A stretch of DNA of 39,302 nucleotides from Flammeovirgaceae bacterium UBA5008 (GTDB taxonomy: Bacteria; Bacteroidota; Bacteroidia; Cytophagales; Cyclobacteriaceae). A program made the position numbers and the translations under genes. Positions within the stretch are counted from its first letter, which is position 1, and every line of letters begins with the position of its first letter. The DNA lies in assembly GCA_002398365.1 (NCBI GenBank), contig DGYK01000021.1:57739-97040 (forward strand), read 5' to 3'. Below, piece after piece: positions 17,282 to 26,619 of this stretch. Below the pieces are notes generated by a model. That model did no database searches. It was not told the origin of the DNA and saw only the letters and a list, made by a program, of their open reading frames with translations.

Positions 17282-18235
17282 ATGAGTAATGAAAAAGTAA
17301 AAGTATTGATTATCGGTTCCGGCCCGGCCGGATATACTGCCGCCATTTACGCTGCCCGTGCGGGACTGAAACCTGTATTGTATACCGGAAGCCAACCCGG
17401 AGGTCAGCTAACCACCACCAACGATGTAGAGAACTTTCCGGGCTATCCGGAAGGCATCAACGGCTCACAAATGATGATGGATTTGCAGAAGCAGGCCGAG
17501 CGCTTCGGCACCAAAATCAACTATGCATTAGCAACAGCGGTAGATTTTTCTGTTTATCCCTTTAAAGTGACAGTGGATGAAACGACTTCGTTAGAAGCCG
17601 AATCAGTTATTGTAGCGACAGGCGCAACGGCTAAATACCTGGGTATTCCATCCGAAGAAAGATATGCTAACCGCGGGGTTTCCGCCTGTGCGGTTTGTGA
17701 TGGCTTCTTTTATCGTGGTAAAGAAGTGGCTGTAGTAGGTGCGGGTGACTCTGCAGCCGAAGAAGCGACTTATTTGGCCAACTTATGCCCCAAAGTGCAT
17801 TTGATTGTACGCAGAGAAGAAATGCGCGCTTCGAAAATTATGCAACAACGCGTGAAAAACACACCCAATATCGAGATTCATTGGAACACCGAAACAGAAG
17901 AGATTCTGGGAGACGAATCAGGTGTTACTGGTGCGCGTTTGGTGAATAACAAAACAGGCGCGAAGACTGAAATCTCAGTAAGTGGTTTCTTCTTAGCCAT
18001 CGGCCATAAGCCCAATACCGACATATTCAAAGGTCAACTCGACATGGATGAATCTGGCTATGTGAAAGTGATTCCCGGTTCAACCAAGACTAATGTGGAG
18101 GGTGTATTTGCTGTAGGTGACGTGGCCGACAAAGTGTATCGCCAGGCAATTACGGCAGCAGGCACCGGATGTATGGGCGCTTTGGATGCTGAGAAGTTCT
18201 TGGCCGCCAAAGAGGCCGAATTAGTGCATCATTAA
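17282..18235 (+). CDS. trxB: Thioredoxin-disulfide reductase
   Basis: A 317-residue flavoprotein with FAD-binding GSGPAG at 12-17, the redox-active CAVC at 136-139, an NADPH-binding GAGDSA at 153-158 and the C-terminal FAD motif VFAVGDVAD near 280. Length and motif order are those of the low-molecular-weight TrxR, which passes electrons from NADPH to thioredoxin. It is followed 9 nt later by bshB1, so it may be one transcript linking thioredoxin and bacillithiol redox. Some Bacteroidota paralogues of this fold act as bacilliredoxin reductase, so the partner is not fully certain. Confidence 0.93.
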   Translation: MSNEKVKVLIIGSGPAGYTAAIYAARAGLKPVLYTGSQPGGQLTTTNDVENFPGYPEGINGSQMMMDLQKQAERFGTKINYALATAVDFSVYPFKVTVDETTSLEAESVIVATGATAKYLGIPSEERYANRGVSACAVCDGFFYRGKEVAVVGAGDSAAEEATYLANLCPKVHLIVRREEMRASKIMQQRVKNTPNIEIHWNTETEEILGDESGVTGARLVNNKTGAKTEISVSGFFLAIGHKPNTDIFKGQLDMDESGYVKVIPGSTKTNVEGVFAVGDVADKVYRQAITAAGTGCMGALDAEKFLAAKEAELVHH

Positions 18236-18244
18236 TCGTTCGGC

Positions 18245-18964
18245 ATGAAACTCGACATTCTCGTATTAGCAGCTCATCCGGACGATGCAGAATTGGGTTG
18301 CGGAGGCACCATCGCCAAGCATGTAAAGATGGGCCACAAAGTAGGCGTGGTTGATTTTACGCAAGGCGAATTGGGCACCCGTGGCACCATCGAAACCAGA
18401 AAAGTAGAAGCTGCAAAGGCAGCCGAAATACTCGGCTTATCCGTTCGTGAAAATCTCCAGCTAAAGGACGGTTTCTTTACCAATGATCAGGCACATCAAC
18501 TGAAAGTGATTGAGGTGATCCGAAAATACCAACCCGAGATTGTGATCGCCAATGCCATTCGCGACCGACACCCCGATCACGGAAGGGCATCGCAATTGGC
18601 CGTAGATGCTTGCTTTCTTTCGGGATTGAATAAAGTAGAAACCACGCTGGATGGAAAGAAGCAATCAGCCTGGCGACCTAAAAGGCTTTACCATTACGTA
18701 CAAAGCCAATTGATTGTGCCCGATTTGGTAGTAGATATTACCGGCTTTTGGCAAACCAAGATTGATTCTGTGTTGGCGTATCAAACACAGTTTTACAATC
18801 CCAATTTGAATGAGCCGGAGACGTACATTTCAAAGCCCACTTTCCTTACTTTCTTAGAGGCGCGCTCCAAAGAATTGGGCCAAAGCATTAATGCCGAATA
18901 TGGCGAAGGATTTACAGTAGATGCCGCTATTGGTGTCGATCATCTCTTCCAACTGAAGGATTAA
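18245..18964 (+). CDS. bshB1: Bacillithiol biosynthesis N-acetylglucosaminyl-malate deacetylase
   Basis: A 239-residue PIG-L/LmbE deacetylase. It removes the acetyl group from GlcNAc-malate, the second step of bacillithiol synthesis. Zinc ligands are His11 and Asp14 in AAHPDD and His112 in DRHPDHGRAS. The BshB1 subgroup is supported by GELGTRGT near 41-48, and the C-terminal region QTQFYNP. The stop codon overlaps the convergent pdxH stop by four bases. BshA and BshC are not in the window. Confidence 0.92.
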   Translation: MKLDILVLAAHPDDAELGCGGTIAKHVKMGHKVGVVDFTQGELGTRGTIETRKVEAAKAAEILGLSVRENLQLKDGFFTNDQAHQLKVIEVIRKYQPEIVIANAIRDRHPDHGRASQLAVDACFLSGLNKVETTLDGKKQSAWRPKRLYHYVQSQLIVPDLVVDITGFWQTKIDSVLAYQTQFYNPNLNEPETYISKPTFLTFLEARSKELGQSINAEYGEGFTVDAAIGVDHLFQLKD

Positions 18965-19602
18965 GGAGCCAACCTGTGTTTGATCCAATCACCTTCTGAT
19001 TGGTAATAAACAATGCGATCGTGCAGGCGGCTAGGCCTGCCTTGCCAGAATTCAATTTCATGTGCTTCCACGGCATATCCGCCCCATTGTTTGGGTTTGG
19101 GAAGAGGCTCAGATCCCGCAAACTTCTTTTCCAATTCAGCTACGCGTTGTTCTAAAATCAAACGGTCTTTGATGATGCTGCTTTGAGGCGATGCCCACGC
19201 CCCAATTTGGCTCCCTTTCGGGCGACTTACAAAATAAGCAGTAGATTGAGCCTCGTCCACCCGCTTAGCCACTCCCTCAATTCGAACTTGGCGTTCTAAT
19301 TCCGGCCAAAAAAAGGTGAGGGCACAAGCCGGGTTCTCCAGCAACTCTTTTCCTTTCTGGCTTTGGTAATTGGTATAAAAGACAAACTGATTGGCTTCAA
19401 CACCTTTCAACAGCACGATGCGTGCAGAAGGCCTTCCATCTTCGGTAACCGTTGAAAGCGTCATCGCGGTAGGCTCCGGCACTTTGCTATCGATTGCTTC
19501 TTTCAGCCACTTTTCAAACTGCGCGATCGGATTCGGTAAAACAGACGACACATCCAGCGATGCTTTGGTATACTCAACCCGAATTTCCTGTAAGCCTTGC
19601 AT
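18961..19602 (-). CDS. pdxH: Pyridoxamine 5'-phosphate oxidase
   Basis: A 213-residue FMN enzyme of normal length that oxidises pyridoxamine or pyridoxine 5'-phosphate to pyridoxal 5'-phosphate. Recognisable motifs are RIVLLKGV (FMN site), YTNYQSQKGKELLENP, GAWASPQSS and the C-terminal FWQGRPSRLHDR and HRLAP, all typical of PdxH. Convergent with bshB1, the coding regions sharing four bases, with no terminator hairpin between them. No clear promoter. Confidence 0.96.
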   Translation of the reverse strand: MQGLQEIRVEYTKASLDVSSVLPNPIAQFEKWLKEAIDSKVPEPTAMTLSTVTEDGRPSARIVLLKGVEANQFVFYTNYQSQKGKELLENPACALTFFWPELERQVRIEGVAKRVDEAQSTAYFVSRPKGSQIGAWASPQSSIIKDRLILEQRVAELEKKFAGSEPLPKPKQWGGYAVEAHEIEFWQGRPSRLHDRIVYYQSEGDWIKHRLAP

Positions 19603-19717
19603 ATAATATTTGAAAAATTAATAAATCATCTCTTTGGTTATGTTACCCGACTGTACTTTCTTGGCAAGTGAATTCGAAAAGCAAATACGATAACATCACC
19701 GGAAACGGAGCATAAAC

Positions 19718-20293
19718 ATGGAGTTTTTTCAGTATAAGAACAAATTGATTCCGCAAAAAGGAAGGCTGCTGGCATCAGAACCTTATCTGCCAGATCCGAA
19801 CTTTGAACGAACCATCATTTTGTTGACCGAACATAATGAAGAGGGATCCGTTGGATTTATTTTGAACAAACCTTCTGAAACTATGTTGTCGGAAGTGTTG
19901 GAAGAAATGACTGGCATTGAAGCACGTGTGAATATCGGAGGGCCAGTGCAACAAGATACTTTGCACTTCATCCATCGAATGGATTTCATTGATGATGCAA
20001 TCGAAATTGGAAATGGTTTGTATTGGGGAGGTAATTTTGAACAACTGGTGAGCCTGGCAGAGTTGAATAAGATTGACCCCATCGATATTAAGTTTTTTCT
20101 AGGATACAGCGGTTGGTCTGCCGGACAATTGGAAGACGAACTAACGGCTAACTCATGGATTGTGAGTGATAAAGTGACGGAAGAATTAATTTTCGAAACC
20201 CCACCCGAAGCCATGTGGAAAAAGTCATTGCAATACTTAGGCGGACGTTTTTCGGTTTATTCGAATTACCCCCTCGACCCAAGTATGAATTGA
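19718..20293 (+). CDS. YqgE/AlgH family protein (DUF179)
   Basis: A 191-residue protein of the UPF0301/DUF179 family: the start KGRLLASEPYLPDPNFERT, the central GFILNKPSE and GGPVQ, and GYSGWSAGQLEDE are the family's conserved blocks. Biochemical role unknown; the Pseudomonas homologue was named AlgH for an effect on alginate. Its stop codon overlaps the -33 element of the next gene. Confidence 0.92.
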   Translation: MEFFQYKNKLIPQKGRLLASEPYLPDPNFERTIILLTEHNEEGSVGFILNKPSETMLSEVLEEMTGIEARVNIGGPVQQDTLHFIHRMDFIDDAIEIGNGLYWGGNFEQLVSLAELNKIDPIDIKFFLGYSGWSAGQLEDELTANSWIVSDKVTEELIFETPPEAMWKKSLQYLGGRFSVYSNYPLDPSMN

Positions 20294-20321
20294 CGGTTTT
20301 TTTTTAACTTTGATATCTTTG
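20290..20321 (+). promoter_or_regulatory. Promoter of the DUF349 gene
   Basis: TTG at 20290-20292, a 21-nt spacer and TATCTTTG at 20314-20321. The -33 element lies on the yqgE stop codon. Confidence 0.7.
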
Positions 20322-20335
20322 TAAGACGATAACTC

Positions 20336-22204
20336 ATGATAGTAAACGAAAACGGACTGCTTGTGGAGAAAGATGCATTAGATCAGATGGCCAGCGAGGG
20401 AGAAGCACTACATGGTGTAGGCTCGTCTAACACGCATGCGGAAGCGCATTTGGAAGAGGAAGAATCACCTATTGATTTTACTCATTTTCAAAAGGCAGAT
20501 TATGTCGAGTTGGTAAAAGAACTTGCCAAGAGCGACAACTATAAACGTACCGATGTATTGGTGAAAGAAATGAAGCCACTCTTCGATGCCATTCGTAATG
20601 CCGAACGTAAAGCTGCTTTAGATCGCTACTTAGCCGATGGCGGTGTAGCCGAAGACTTTGAATACCGTGCCGATGAATTGGATCATCAGTTCGATGCGAC
20701 ACTAAAACTGATTCGCGATAAGCGCCAAGCACATTTTAAACATCTCGAAGATCAGAAGAATGCGAGTTTACATAAGAAGGAAGAGATTCTGGAAAAGCTG
20801 CGCGCCTTGGTAGATGGGGAAGATTCACCACAGGCATTTCATCAGTTTAAAGATTTGCAGAAAGAGTGGAAGAACAGTGGTCCTGTACCAGTGGCACATA
20901 TCAAAACCATGTGGGCTAATTACAATGCTCTAGTTGACCGATTCTATGATCATCGCAATATCTACTTTGAGCTGAAGGAGTTAGACAGACGCAAAAACCT
21001 TGAAACCAAGAAGGAGTTGTGTGTGCGCGCAGAGAAGTTGAAAGAAGTAAATTCAATTCAGGATGCGGTGCGGGAGTTGAACGAACTGCACAACGAATTC
21101 AAGCACGTTGGCCCGGTGCCTGCCGAAGATCAGGAGGCCGTGTGGCAACGCTTCAAAGCAGCGTCTGATGCTGTGTATGCTAAGCGAGATGCCTATGTCG
21201 CTAATTTGCAACAAGAGTTGGTTAAAAACATGGCACTGAAAGAGGCGATAGGAGAAGAGGTAAGTGCTTATGCATCGTTTGCTTCAGATCGTATCAAAGA
21301 ATGGAATGAGAAGACCAAAGAGATTTTAGAGCTTCAAAAGAAATGGGACGCAATCGGTGCGGTGCCGCGCGCCAAACAAAAAGATACCAACAAGAAGTTC
21401 TGGAGTTCATTCAAGCTATTCTTTCACAATAAGAGTGTGTTCTTCAAAAAGTTGGATGAAGAGCGCGCCAAAAACCTGAAGCTGAAAGAAGAGATTGTGG
21501 CGAAAGCGGTTGCTTTAAAGGAAAGCACCGATTGGGATAAAACCTCCAACGAATTGAAGGTGTTGCAAAACCAGTGGAAAGAAGTAGGACCGGTGCCTGA
21601 AAAATGGAGAGACAAGATATACCTTCAGTTTAAGGAGGCTTGCGACTTCTTCTTCGAGCAGCGTAGAGGCTTGCAAAAGCAAGCCGATTTAGAACAAGAA
21701 GCCAATCTGGTAAAGAAAGAAGCCATTGTGCGTCAACTGGAAGAACTGACTGCTAATAAAGCAGTTACAATTGCCGATGTGCAGAACCTTCGCTCTCAAT
21801 TCAATAGCTTAGGATTTGTTCCTAAGAATGCCATGGCATCCATCAAGAGCCGATTTACAGAGGCTGCTAATAAGGCCATTGCATCGATTGAAAACTTAAG
21901 CGAACAAGATAAATCACAGGCTTCATTGGAGATTGAAATCAGTGCTTTGCGCAACGATCCGCAATCAGATCGCAAACTATTTCAACGCGAGCAGACCATC
22001 CGCAAGCAGATTGCGAAAGCAGAAAACGATATTGGGGTGCTGGAAAACAACCTGACATTCTTTGAACGCTCTAAAAATGCCTCCCAAATGAAGGAGGAAT
22101 ATGGAAATAAGATCAAAGAGGCCACAGCACATCTAAAAGACTTAAAAAAGCAGCTAAAGATGTTGCAACAACCGACAGAAACGCTTGCAAAAACAAATTC
22201 TTAA
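20336..22204 (+). CDS. DUF349 repeat protein
   Basis: A 622-residue, highly charged, helical protein with five DUF349 repeats spaced about 77 residues apart (starting near 175, 251, 331, 408 and 485). Each is built on LQxxWxxxGPVP followed by a FxxxxxxFF(x)xR pattern; the third has GAVP and the fifth GFVP. The C-terminus (about 540-615) is a coiled coil with many Lys and Gln. No signal peptide, so cytoplasmic. DUF349 proteins are widespread and mostly uncharacterised. It precedes tRNA-Thr, whose promoter lies in its last codons. Confidence 0.9.
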   Translation: MIVNENGLLVEKDALDQMASEGEALHGVGSSNTHAEAHLEEEESPIDFTHFQKADYVELVKELAKSDNYKRTDVLVKEMKPLFDAIRNAERKAALDRYLADGGVAEDFEYRADELDHQFDATLKLIRDKRQAHFKHLEDQKNASLHKKEEILEKLRALVDGEDSPQAFHQFKDLQKEWKNSGPVPVAHIKTMWANYNALVDRFYDHRNIYFELKELDRRKNLETKKELCVRAEKLKEVNSIQDAVRELNELHNEFKHVGPVPAEDQEAVWQRFKAASDAVYAKRDAYVANLQQELVKNMALKEAIGEEVSAYASFASDRIKEWNEKTKEILELQKKWDAIGAVPRAKQKDTNKKFWSSFKLFFHNKSVFFKKLDEERAKNLKLKEEIVAKAVALKESTDWDKTSNELKVLQNQWKEVGPVPEKWRDKIYLQFKEACDFFFEQRRGLQKQADLEQEANLVKKEAIVRQLEELTANKAVTIADVQNLRSQFNSLGFVPKNAMASIKSRFTEAANKAIASIENLSEQDKSQASLEIEISALRNDPQSDRKLFQREQTIRKQIAKAENDIGVLENNLTFFERSKNASQMKEEYGNKIKEATAHLKDLKKQLKMLQQPTETLAKTNS

Positions 22205-22214
22205 CGTATTTTTG
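22185..22214 (+). promoter_or_regulatory. Promoter of tRNA-Thr
   Basis: TTG at 22185-22187, a 19-nt spacer and TATTTTTG at 22207-22214, 13 nt before the tRNA. The -33 element lies inside the end of the DUF349 gene. Confidence 0.75.
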
Positions 22215-22226
22215 CGCCTCATTTAA

Positions 22227-22299
<73 letters not shown>

Positions 22300-22667
22300 C
22301 TTCCTAAAAAGGCAGTTACGAAAGTAGCTGCCTTTTTTGTTGGAATCCTGCTCTTCCGAAAAAGGGAAACTTATCTTCATGTTACTTTTCAAATACACAA
22401 AATCGGAGTTGGTCTACTTTTGAAGAGTGACAGATATGCGTGATCAAGAAATACCCGTTATTCGGGTAAATGATTACTTCAAGCAACACGCCATCAGTTG
22501 ACGAGCACTTATTAAAAGAATCATGATCGTTTAAGAAAAAGGCGAGGAGGTACAGCTTGCCGGGGTTATGTGTATTACTGTATCAATACTTTTTGTTTTC
22601 CTCCAGGGTGTGTGGAGACGCTGCTTGCCCTGGAGGTTTTGTTTACAGACTATTCACAATCTCATGG
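22300..22667. other. Gene-poor interval after tRNA-Thr
   Basis: The first 40 bases hold the tRNA terminator. A 20-codon frame beginning ATG at 22436 (MRDQEIPVIRVNDYFKQHAI) ends at TGA and could be a remnant of a longer gene, but there is no further support. CCTCCAGGG (22600-22608) and CCCTGGAGG (22628-22636) form a 9-bp inverted repeat followed by TTTTG; it lacks a good T-run on either strand. Nothing else is apparent. Confidence 0.5.
22308..22338 (+). terminator. Terminator after tRNA-Thr
   Basis: 12-bp stem AAAGGCAGTTAC/GTAGCTGCCTTT with one T-G wobble pair and a GAAA tetraloop, then further T's. Confidence 0.9.
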
Positions 22668-24125
22668 TTATCTTTTGATTTCTCGCCAATCCAGATACTG
22701 AGTAGTAATATGTGAACTGTTGCCTGATTGATAAACATACTGAACTCGCCCCACAAACGTCTCCTTCGGAAACTTCGAGTATATGAATGGAAGAACCTCT
22801 GATTTTAAGTGCTCAAAGGATTTGTCATTTACTAAATCATTCTTTTTAAGTCGGAAAATGAAAGAGATATATTTGAGGTCTTCGCCTTGAATCTTGTCGT
22901 ATATTTTTATGTCGGCTATTAGTTTGTTTCCTAAGCTGTCAGCGAACAACTGCTCCAATGCTTTGCTATCGGGTTCGTTGTACGAGGTCTCGATGTAATT
23001 AATTTCATTGCCACCGGGAAGTAAATTATTAAATGATAACGTGATGAGTAAGATGGCGCCATAACCAAGCAGGAGTGCTACTCCAATTTGTGGCCAATTC
23101 AGTTTGGGTGCTTCGGTGGTTGGCTGAAAGGGAACAAGTTTAGTGCCTGCAACAAAATCTCCGATTCGTCTTTCCGGATTTGCCAAAGCAACAAGTGCTT
23201 CTAGGGGCCAGAGGATGCAGAAAAGATTTCGAATGAAACACTTGATCGGAGATGCCGGTTTTCCTGAAGTATTGTCGACCACCTGCAGTTTTAAGATTCG
23301 TTTAGCGGGACTTCTTCCATGAATAGAGTCTTTGCAAAAGTAAACTGCAAATCCGATCAGCATAAAATACATGGAGTCACCAAACAAATCGGGATTCTTT
23401 TGCTCATGGCTAATGTTAAATGCTTTTGAAACCCCCAATATGATTCCCGGAATAGTGAAAATCATCATTACAAAGCACATGATAAAGTGATCTAAAAGCA
23501 TAGACCCTAGCCGTGTGCCGGGATTTATCTTTTCTTCGATCATGAATTGATTCGTGAACGATGAACGGTTGATCTCTGGCGCAGGTGATTCTTGTTTTGG
23601 CAAGCTTGGCTGACTTACAACTTTTACGGGTGCTTTTTCTTCTTTTACAAAAAGATATCGTTCAGCTTTTTCGTTTGGGTCAATGCTCCAGAAGCTTTTA
23701 CCTAAAACAACTTCCATTTGATTCCAGATGATCTCAGAAACATCTTCGGATTTGTTTTCAACCTCGAGTTTTTCTCCTTCCTCCGACATGCGGTTATCTT
23801 CCACTTGCATGATGGACCTTTTTACGACACCATTCTCGCAATATGAAAGGTTAAATGCCATTGAAGTTTCGGAAAGAGCAAATGTTAATGTATTGGCATT
23901 TTCAAGTGCCCATGATTCAGTACACATATCCATGCTAATAAATAGCAACGTTCCATTCTCAGAGAAATAGACATCGCAAATGCCATCTTCTTTCCAATTT
24001 GAAGAAGCAGTTTCAAAATTAATATCACTTTCTTTTTTAAGCGTCCAGCCTAATTCTTTTTGTAATTGATCAAAAGAGTCTTTGTAATTCTTGTTGATGG
24101 CTAATCCTGATATATTAAATCCCAT
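22668..24125 (-). CDS. RDD-family membrane protein with a long cytosolic N-terminal domain
   Basis: A 485-residue protein. Residues 1-155 are soluble, with no family I recognise (alternating strands, DVYFSENGTLLFISMDM). Residues 160-200 are a proline-rich linker. The RDD domain spans about 203-335, with Arg205 and Asp212 in GTRLGSMLLDHF, the second conserved block SPAKRILKLQVVD and the closing RRIGDFVAGT. Another membrane helix follows near 350-370. The last 100 residues are predicted extracytoplasmic. The RDD fold may be a transporter or channel, but no substrate is known. No promoter consensus is evident upstream. Confidence 0.75.
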   Translation of the reverse strand: MGFNISGLAINKNYKDSFDQLQKELGWTLKKESDINFETASSNWKEDGICDVYFSENGTLLFISMDMCTESWALENANTLTFALSETSMAFNLSYCENGVVKRSIMQVEDNRMSEEGEKLEVENKSEDVSEIIWNQMEVVLGKSFWSIDPNEKAERYLFVKEEKAPVKVVSQPSLPKQESPAPEINRSSFTNQFMIEEKINPGTRLGSMLLDHFIMCFVMMIFTIPGIILGVSKAFNISHEQKNPDLFGDSMYFMLIGFAVYFCKDSIHGRSPAKRILKLQVVDNTSGKPASPIKCFIRNLFCILWPLEALVALANPERRIGDFVAGTKLVPFQPTTEAPKLNWPQIGVALLLGYGAILLITLSFNNLLPGGNEINYIETSYNEPDSKALEQLFADSLGNKLIADIKIYDKIQGEDLKYISFIFRLKKNDLVNDKSFEHLKSEVLPFIYSKFPKETFVGRVQYVYQSGNSSHITTQYLDWREIKR

Positions 24126-24273
24126 AGCGTAAAAATTTTCTGATTGTTATAAGTGGGTTATGTTTATGTTGTGGATTTTATTAGACGACCTTCATAGAGG
24201 GGAAGTTGCTTCTATGCTCTTTAAAGTCTTTTTTCTCAAATATTTTTGCCTTCATAAAATCATCCCCGAAAAT

Positions 24274-26619
24274 TTACCTTCTTCCATTAAAATACGATTG
24301 AAAGCTATTGCAGTTAGAGGTAAGATCTTCATAATAATTCGGGTAATTGGATTGTAAATCTACATAATAGGTATTGGCTGCTAGCTCACCCGGTAAGTTT
24401 CGTGGACTCCAGTCTCCAATATATTTGTATTCTATTTTATGGTTTTCACAAAGGGCTGCCATTCGTAAACACAATGCCTGAAATTTAGGAGTAAGCGCAT
24501 ATTCTTTCGCTAATAGGTAATAATGTTTGGCCAGATTGGATTGCCGAAACTCCGGTTCGTCTTCAATCGGAGAAAGACGATAGCTTGACCATCGGTTTAT
24601 TCTGCGCATTATCGTGGCATTACCTTCTCGCGACATGTTGTAATAGGCGTTGGCTACCAGAAAGTAATAATAGTCTCTGTCTTTCTCGCTCGTGTCTTCT
24701 GCCCGCTGCAAGTAGTAGATGAGTTGTTTGGTGATGGAATATTTATTCAGACGAATCGTATCGCGGGGTTCAATAAACCGCGGTGTGTATTTTAGTGTAT
24801 AAAATGGATTTTGTGTAAGAACAATCCCCTGATCATCCCAGGAAGTATAAGCTCGGTTCCAATATCGTTGCCCCGCTTTTTCATAGGCGAACAGCGCCTT
24901 GTCTAACTTGTTTTGACGGATGTATTTTGTTCCCAGCAAATCATACAATCGCGGAAGTTGCTCTTTCACATTCTTATATTTGAATGCTAAAAAACGATCT
25001 GTTTCATCTTGATGCTTTTGAATGTCGTCAATTAAACGTTGGATTTGTTCGGTGGTGTAAACGGCATCTGCATAATCAAAATAATCCGTATAATAATCGA
25101 AATAGTTATTTCCCTTGTTTTGCGGTATCCGCCAAAACACTGTATTTCTATCATAGGCAGTATCGGTCAGATAATTCATATCAGTCAGTTGAGAATACAG
25201 TAATGCCGCATCGGTTGTGTTGCCTAAGCTCTCCAGTTCCTTTCCGATGGCGAATATAAATTGTCCGTTTTTTGGATTCGATAGAATAACGGATTGAACT
25301 GCTGTTAGAATAATTGCTTTTCCAAACGGTTGCTGAGCTGTCATGGCGATGGCTCTGATAATTTGTACTTGATTCGCGAGCTCTTTATTCGGTGCTGATT
25401 TTTCCAATTGTGCCACTAACGTTAAACAAGCAGCATAATCTCGGGTGATCAACTGCAAATAGGCTTTGCTGATTTGCCAGAAAAAGAGATTGTCAGTTTT
25501 TCTTTGATTCACCGAACCAATAAACTCCAATACTTCTTTAGCGTAAACCCGATCTTGTTCCGCTCTTTGCAGGGTTTGCACCACAGAGCTATCTTGTTTG
25601 CTGTCATCACTCCACCTATTAAAGGATATGGAGGGTTGAAATAATGTGTAATGAGGTGTTAGTACAAAATCTTCAATTTTATTGATTTCACGTAAGAGTA
25701 GGAAAGAGAGTCCGTCTGACTCCGGATTTAATTCATATATTTTTCGTAGGTGTGGCAGCGCCTTATCATATTTCTCAATGGCTGCCAGCAAGTACACATT
25801 TGCTTTTTCTTCCTTCGTTTGGGCAAATGAAATCATCTGTTCTATAGAAATGCTTTTATGATATTGCACATGGCATGCAAAACGCTTGTCGGGAGCATTC
25901 GCAAATACTTGCGCCAATTCAAAATTGGCCAGCGCGCGATCCTCTTCAGCAAAGCTATTGAAATACAAACTCCAGTAGTAAATGATGTCTTTGGTTTTGG
26001 TTTTCTTAAATGTAGTTTCAAACAATGATTTAACTTGCTGGTAGTCGCGGTTATACCACGCCAACCGAATGGCTAAAAATGTATAGCGTCTCTTCAAATC
26101 TTGATTCTTTGATTGTGTAGCGAGATTAAGGGCCTTTTGGATTAGTTCGCTTCGCATCGGTTCTGCGATCAGCGTCTTTCTTTCCCATGGATCATTCTGC
26201 CATGAATTTAAAAACTCACAGCTCTTGGCAAATCGAAGATAGTTGAGCGCATCATAATCTTTTTTCTGATACAAATATTGGATCATCTCGTTGGGAGAAT
26301 TTTCGTCTATTTCTGTTAACGTATAGATCGCATTTTTAACATCGTACAGATCCACTTTGCCACGGCAATAATCAAACCACAATTTTAGATTCGGCTCCAT
26401 TTCATGGACTTGAAAAGGACGTTGTTCGTGGTAAAACGAGTTGGATGAATAATAAAAGTCAGAATACAAATGAAACCCAAAGGCATGAGGGTTGAAAAGG
26501 GAAATGCGCGTGTCTTCTCCGCTTGGATAAAATCCGCAAGCGTATACTACCTTACTTGCTAAAATCAGAATAAAAAGAAGCCAGTTCCTCATTCGTAAAT
26601 TGGTTAAGTTGTTCTTCAT
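24274..26619 (-). CDS. Large exported helical-repeat (TPR-like) protein, unknown
   Basis: 781 residues as drawn. The first methionine is less likely than Met10 (base 26592), from which MRNWLLFILILASKVVYAC would be a signal peptide; VYAC could be a weak lipobox. The mature start, CGFYPSGEDTRISLFNP, is a block I associate from memory with large Bacteroidota proteins of unknown role. The rest is rich in aromatic residues and made of short helical pairs (for example LDKALFAYEKAGQRYWNRAY), consistent with TPR-like repeats. Either start overlaps the end of the upstream gene, by 68 or 41 bases, in a different frame, which points to translational coupling. Function unknown. Confidence 0.7.
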   Translation of the reverse strand: MKNNLTNLRMRNWLLFILILASKVVYACGFYPSGEDTRISLFNPHAFGFHLYSDFYYSSNSFYHEQRPFQVHEMEPNLKLWFDYCRGKVDLYDVKNAIYTLTEIDENSPNEMIQYLYQKKDYDALNYLRFAKSCEFLNSWQNDPWERKTLIAEPMRSELIQKALNLATQSKNQDLKRRYTFLAIRLAWYNRDYQQVKSLFETTFKKTKTKDIIYYWSLYFNSFAEEDRALANFELAQVFANAPDKRFACHVQYHKSISIEQMISFAQTKEEKANVYLLAAIEKYDKALPHLRKIYELNPESDGLSFLLLREINKIEDFVLTPHYTLFQPSISFNRWSDDSKQDSSVVQTLQRAEQDRVYAKEVLEFIGSVNQRKTDNLFFWQISKAYLQLITRDYAACLTLVAQLEKSAPNKELANQVQIIRAIAMTAQQPFGKAIILTAVQSVILSNPKNGQFIFAIGKELESLGNTTDAALLYSQLTDMNYLTDTAYDRNTVFWRIPQNKGNNYFDYYTDYFDYADAVYTTEQIQRLIDDIQKHQDETDRFLAFKYKNVKEQLPRLYDLLGTKYIRQNKLDKALFAYEKAGQRYWNRAYTSWDDQGIVLTQNPFYTLKYTPRFIEPRDTIRLNKYSITKQLIYYLQRAEDTSEKDRDYYYFLVANAYYNMSREGNATIMRRINRWSSYRLSPIEDEPEFRQSNLAKHYYLLAKEYALTPKFQALCLRMAALCENHKIEYKYIGDWSPRNLPGELAANTYYVDLQSNYPNYYEDLTSNCNSFQSYFNGRR

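Noticed and set aside
22600..22636. Rho-independent terminator
   Set aside because: The 9-bp inverted repeat has a long 19-nt loop and no good T-tract on either strand.
24241..24248. TATTTTTG on the plus strand as a promoter
   Set aside because: No plus-strand gene follows; it is likely chance in an AT-rich gap.
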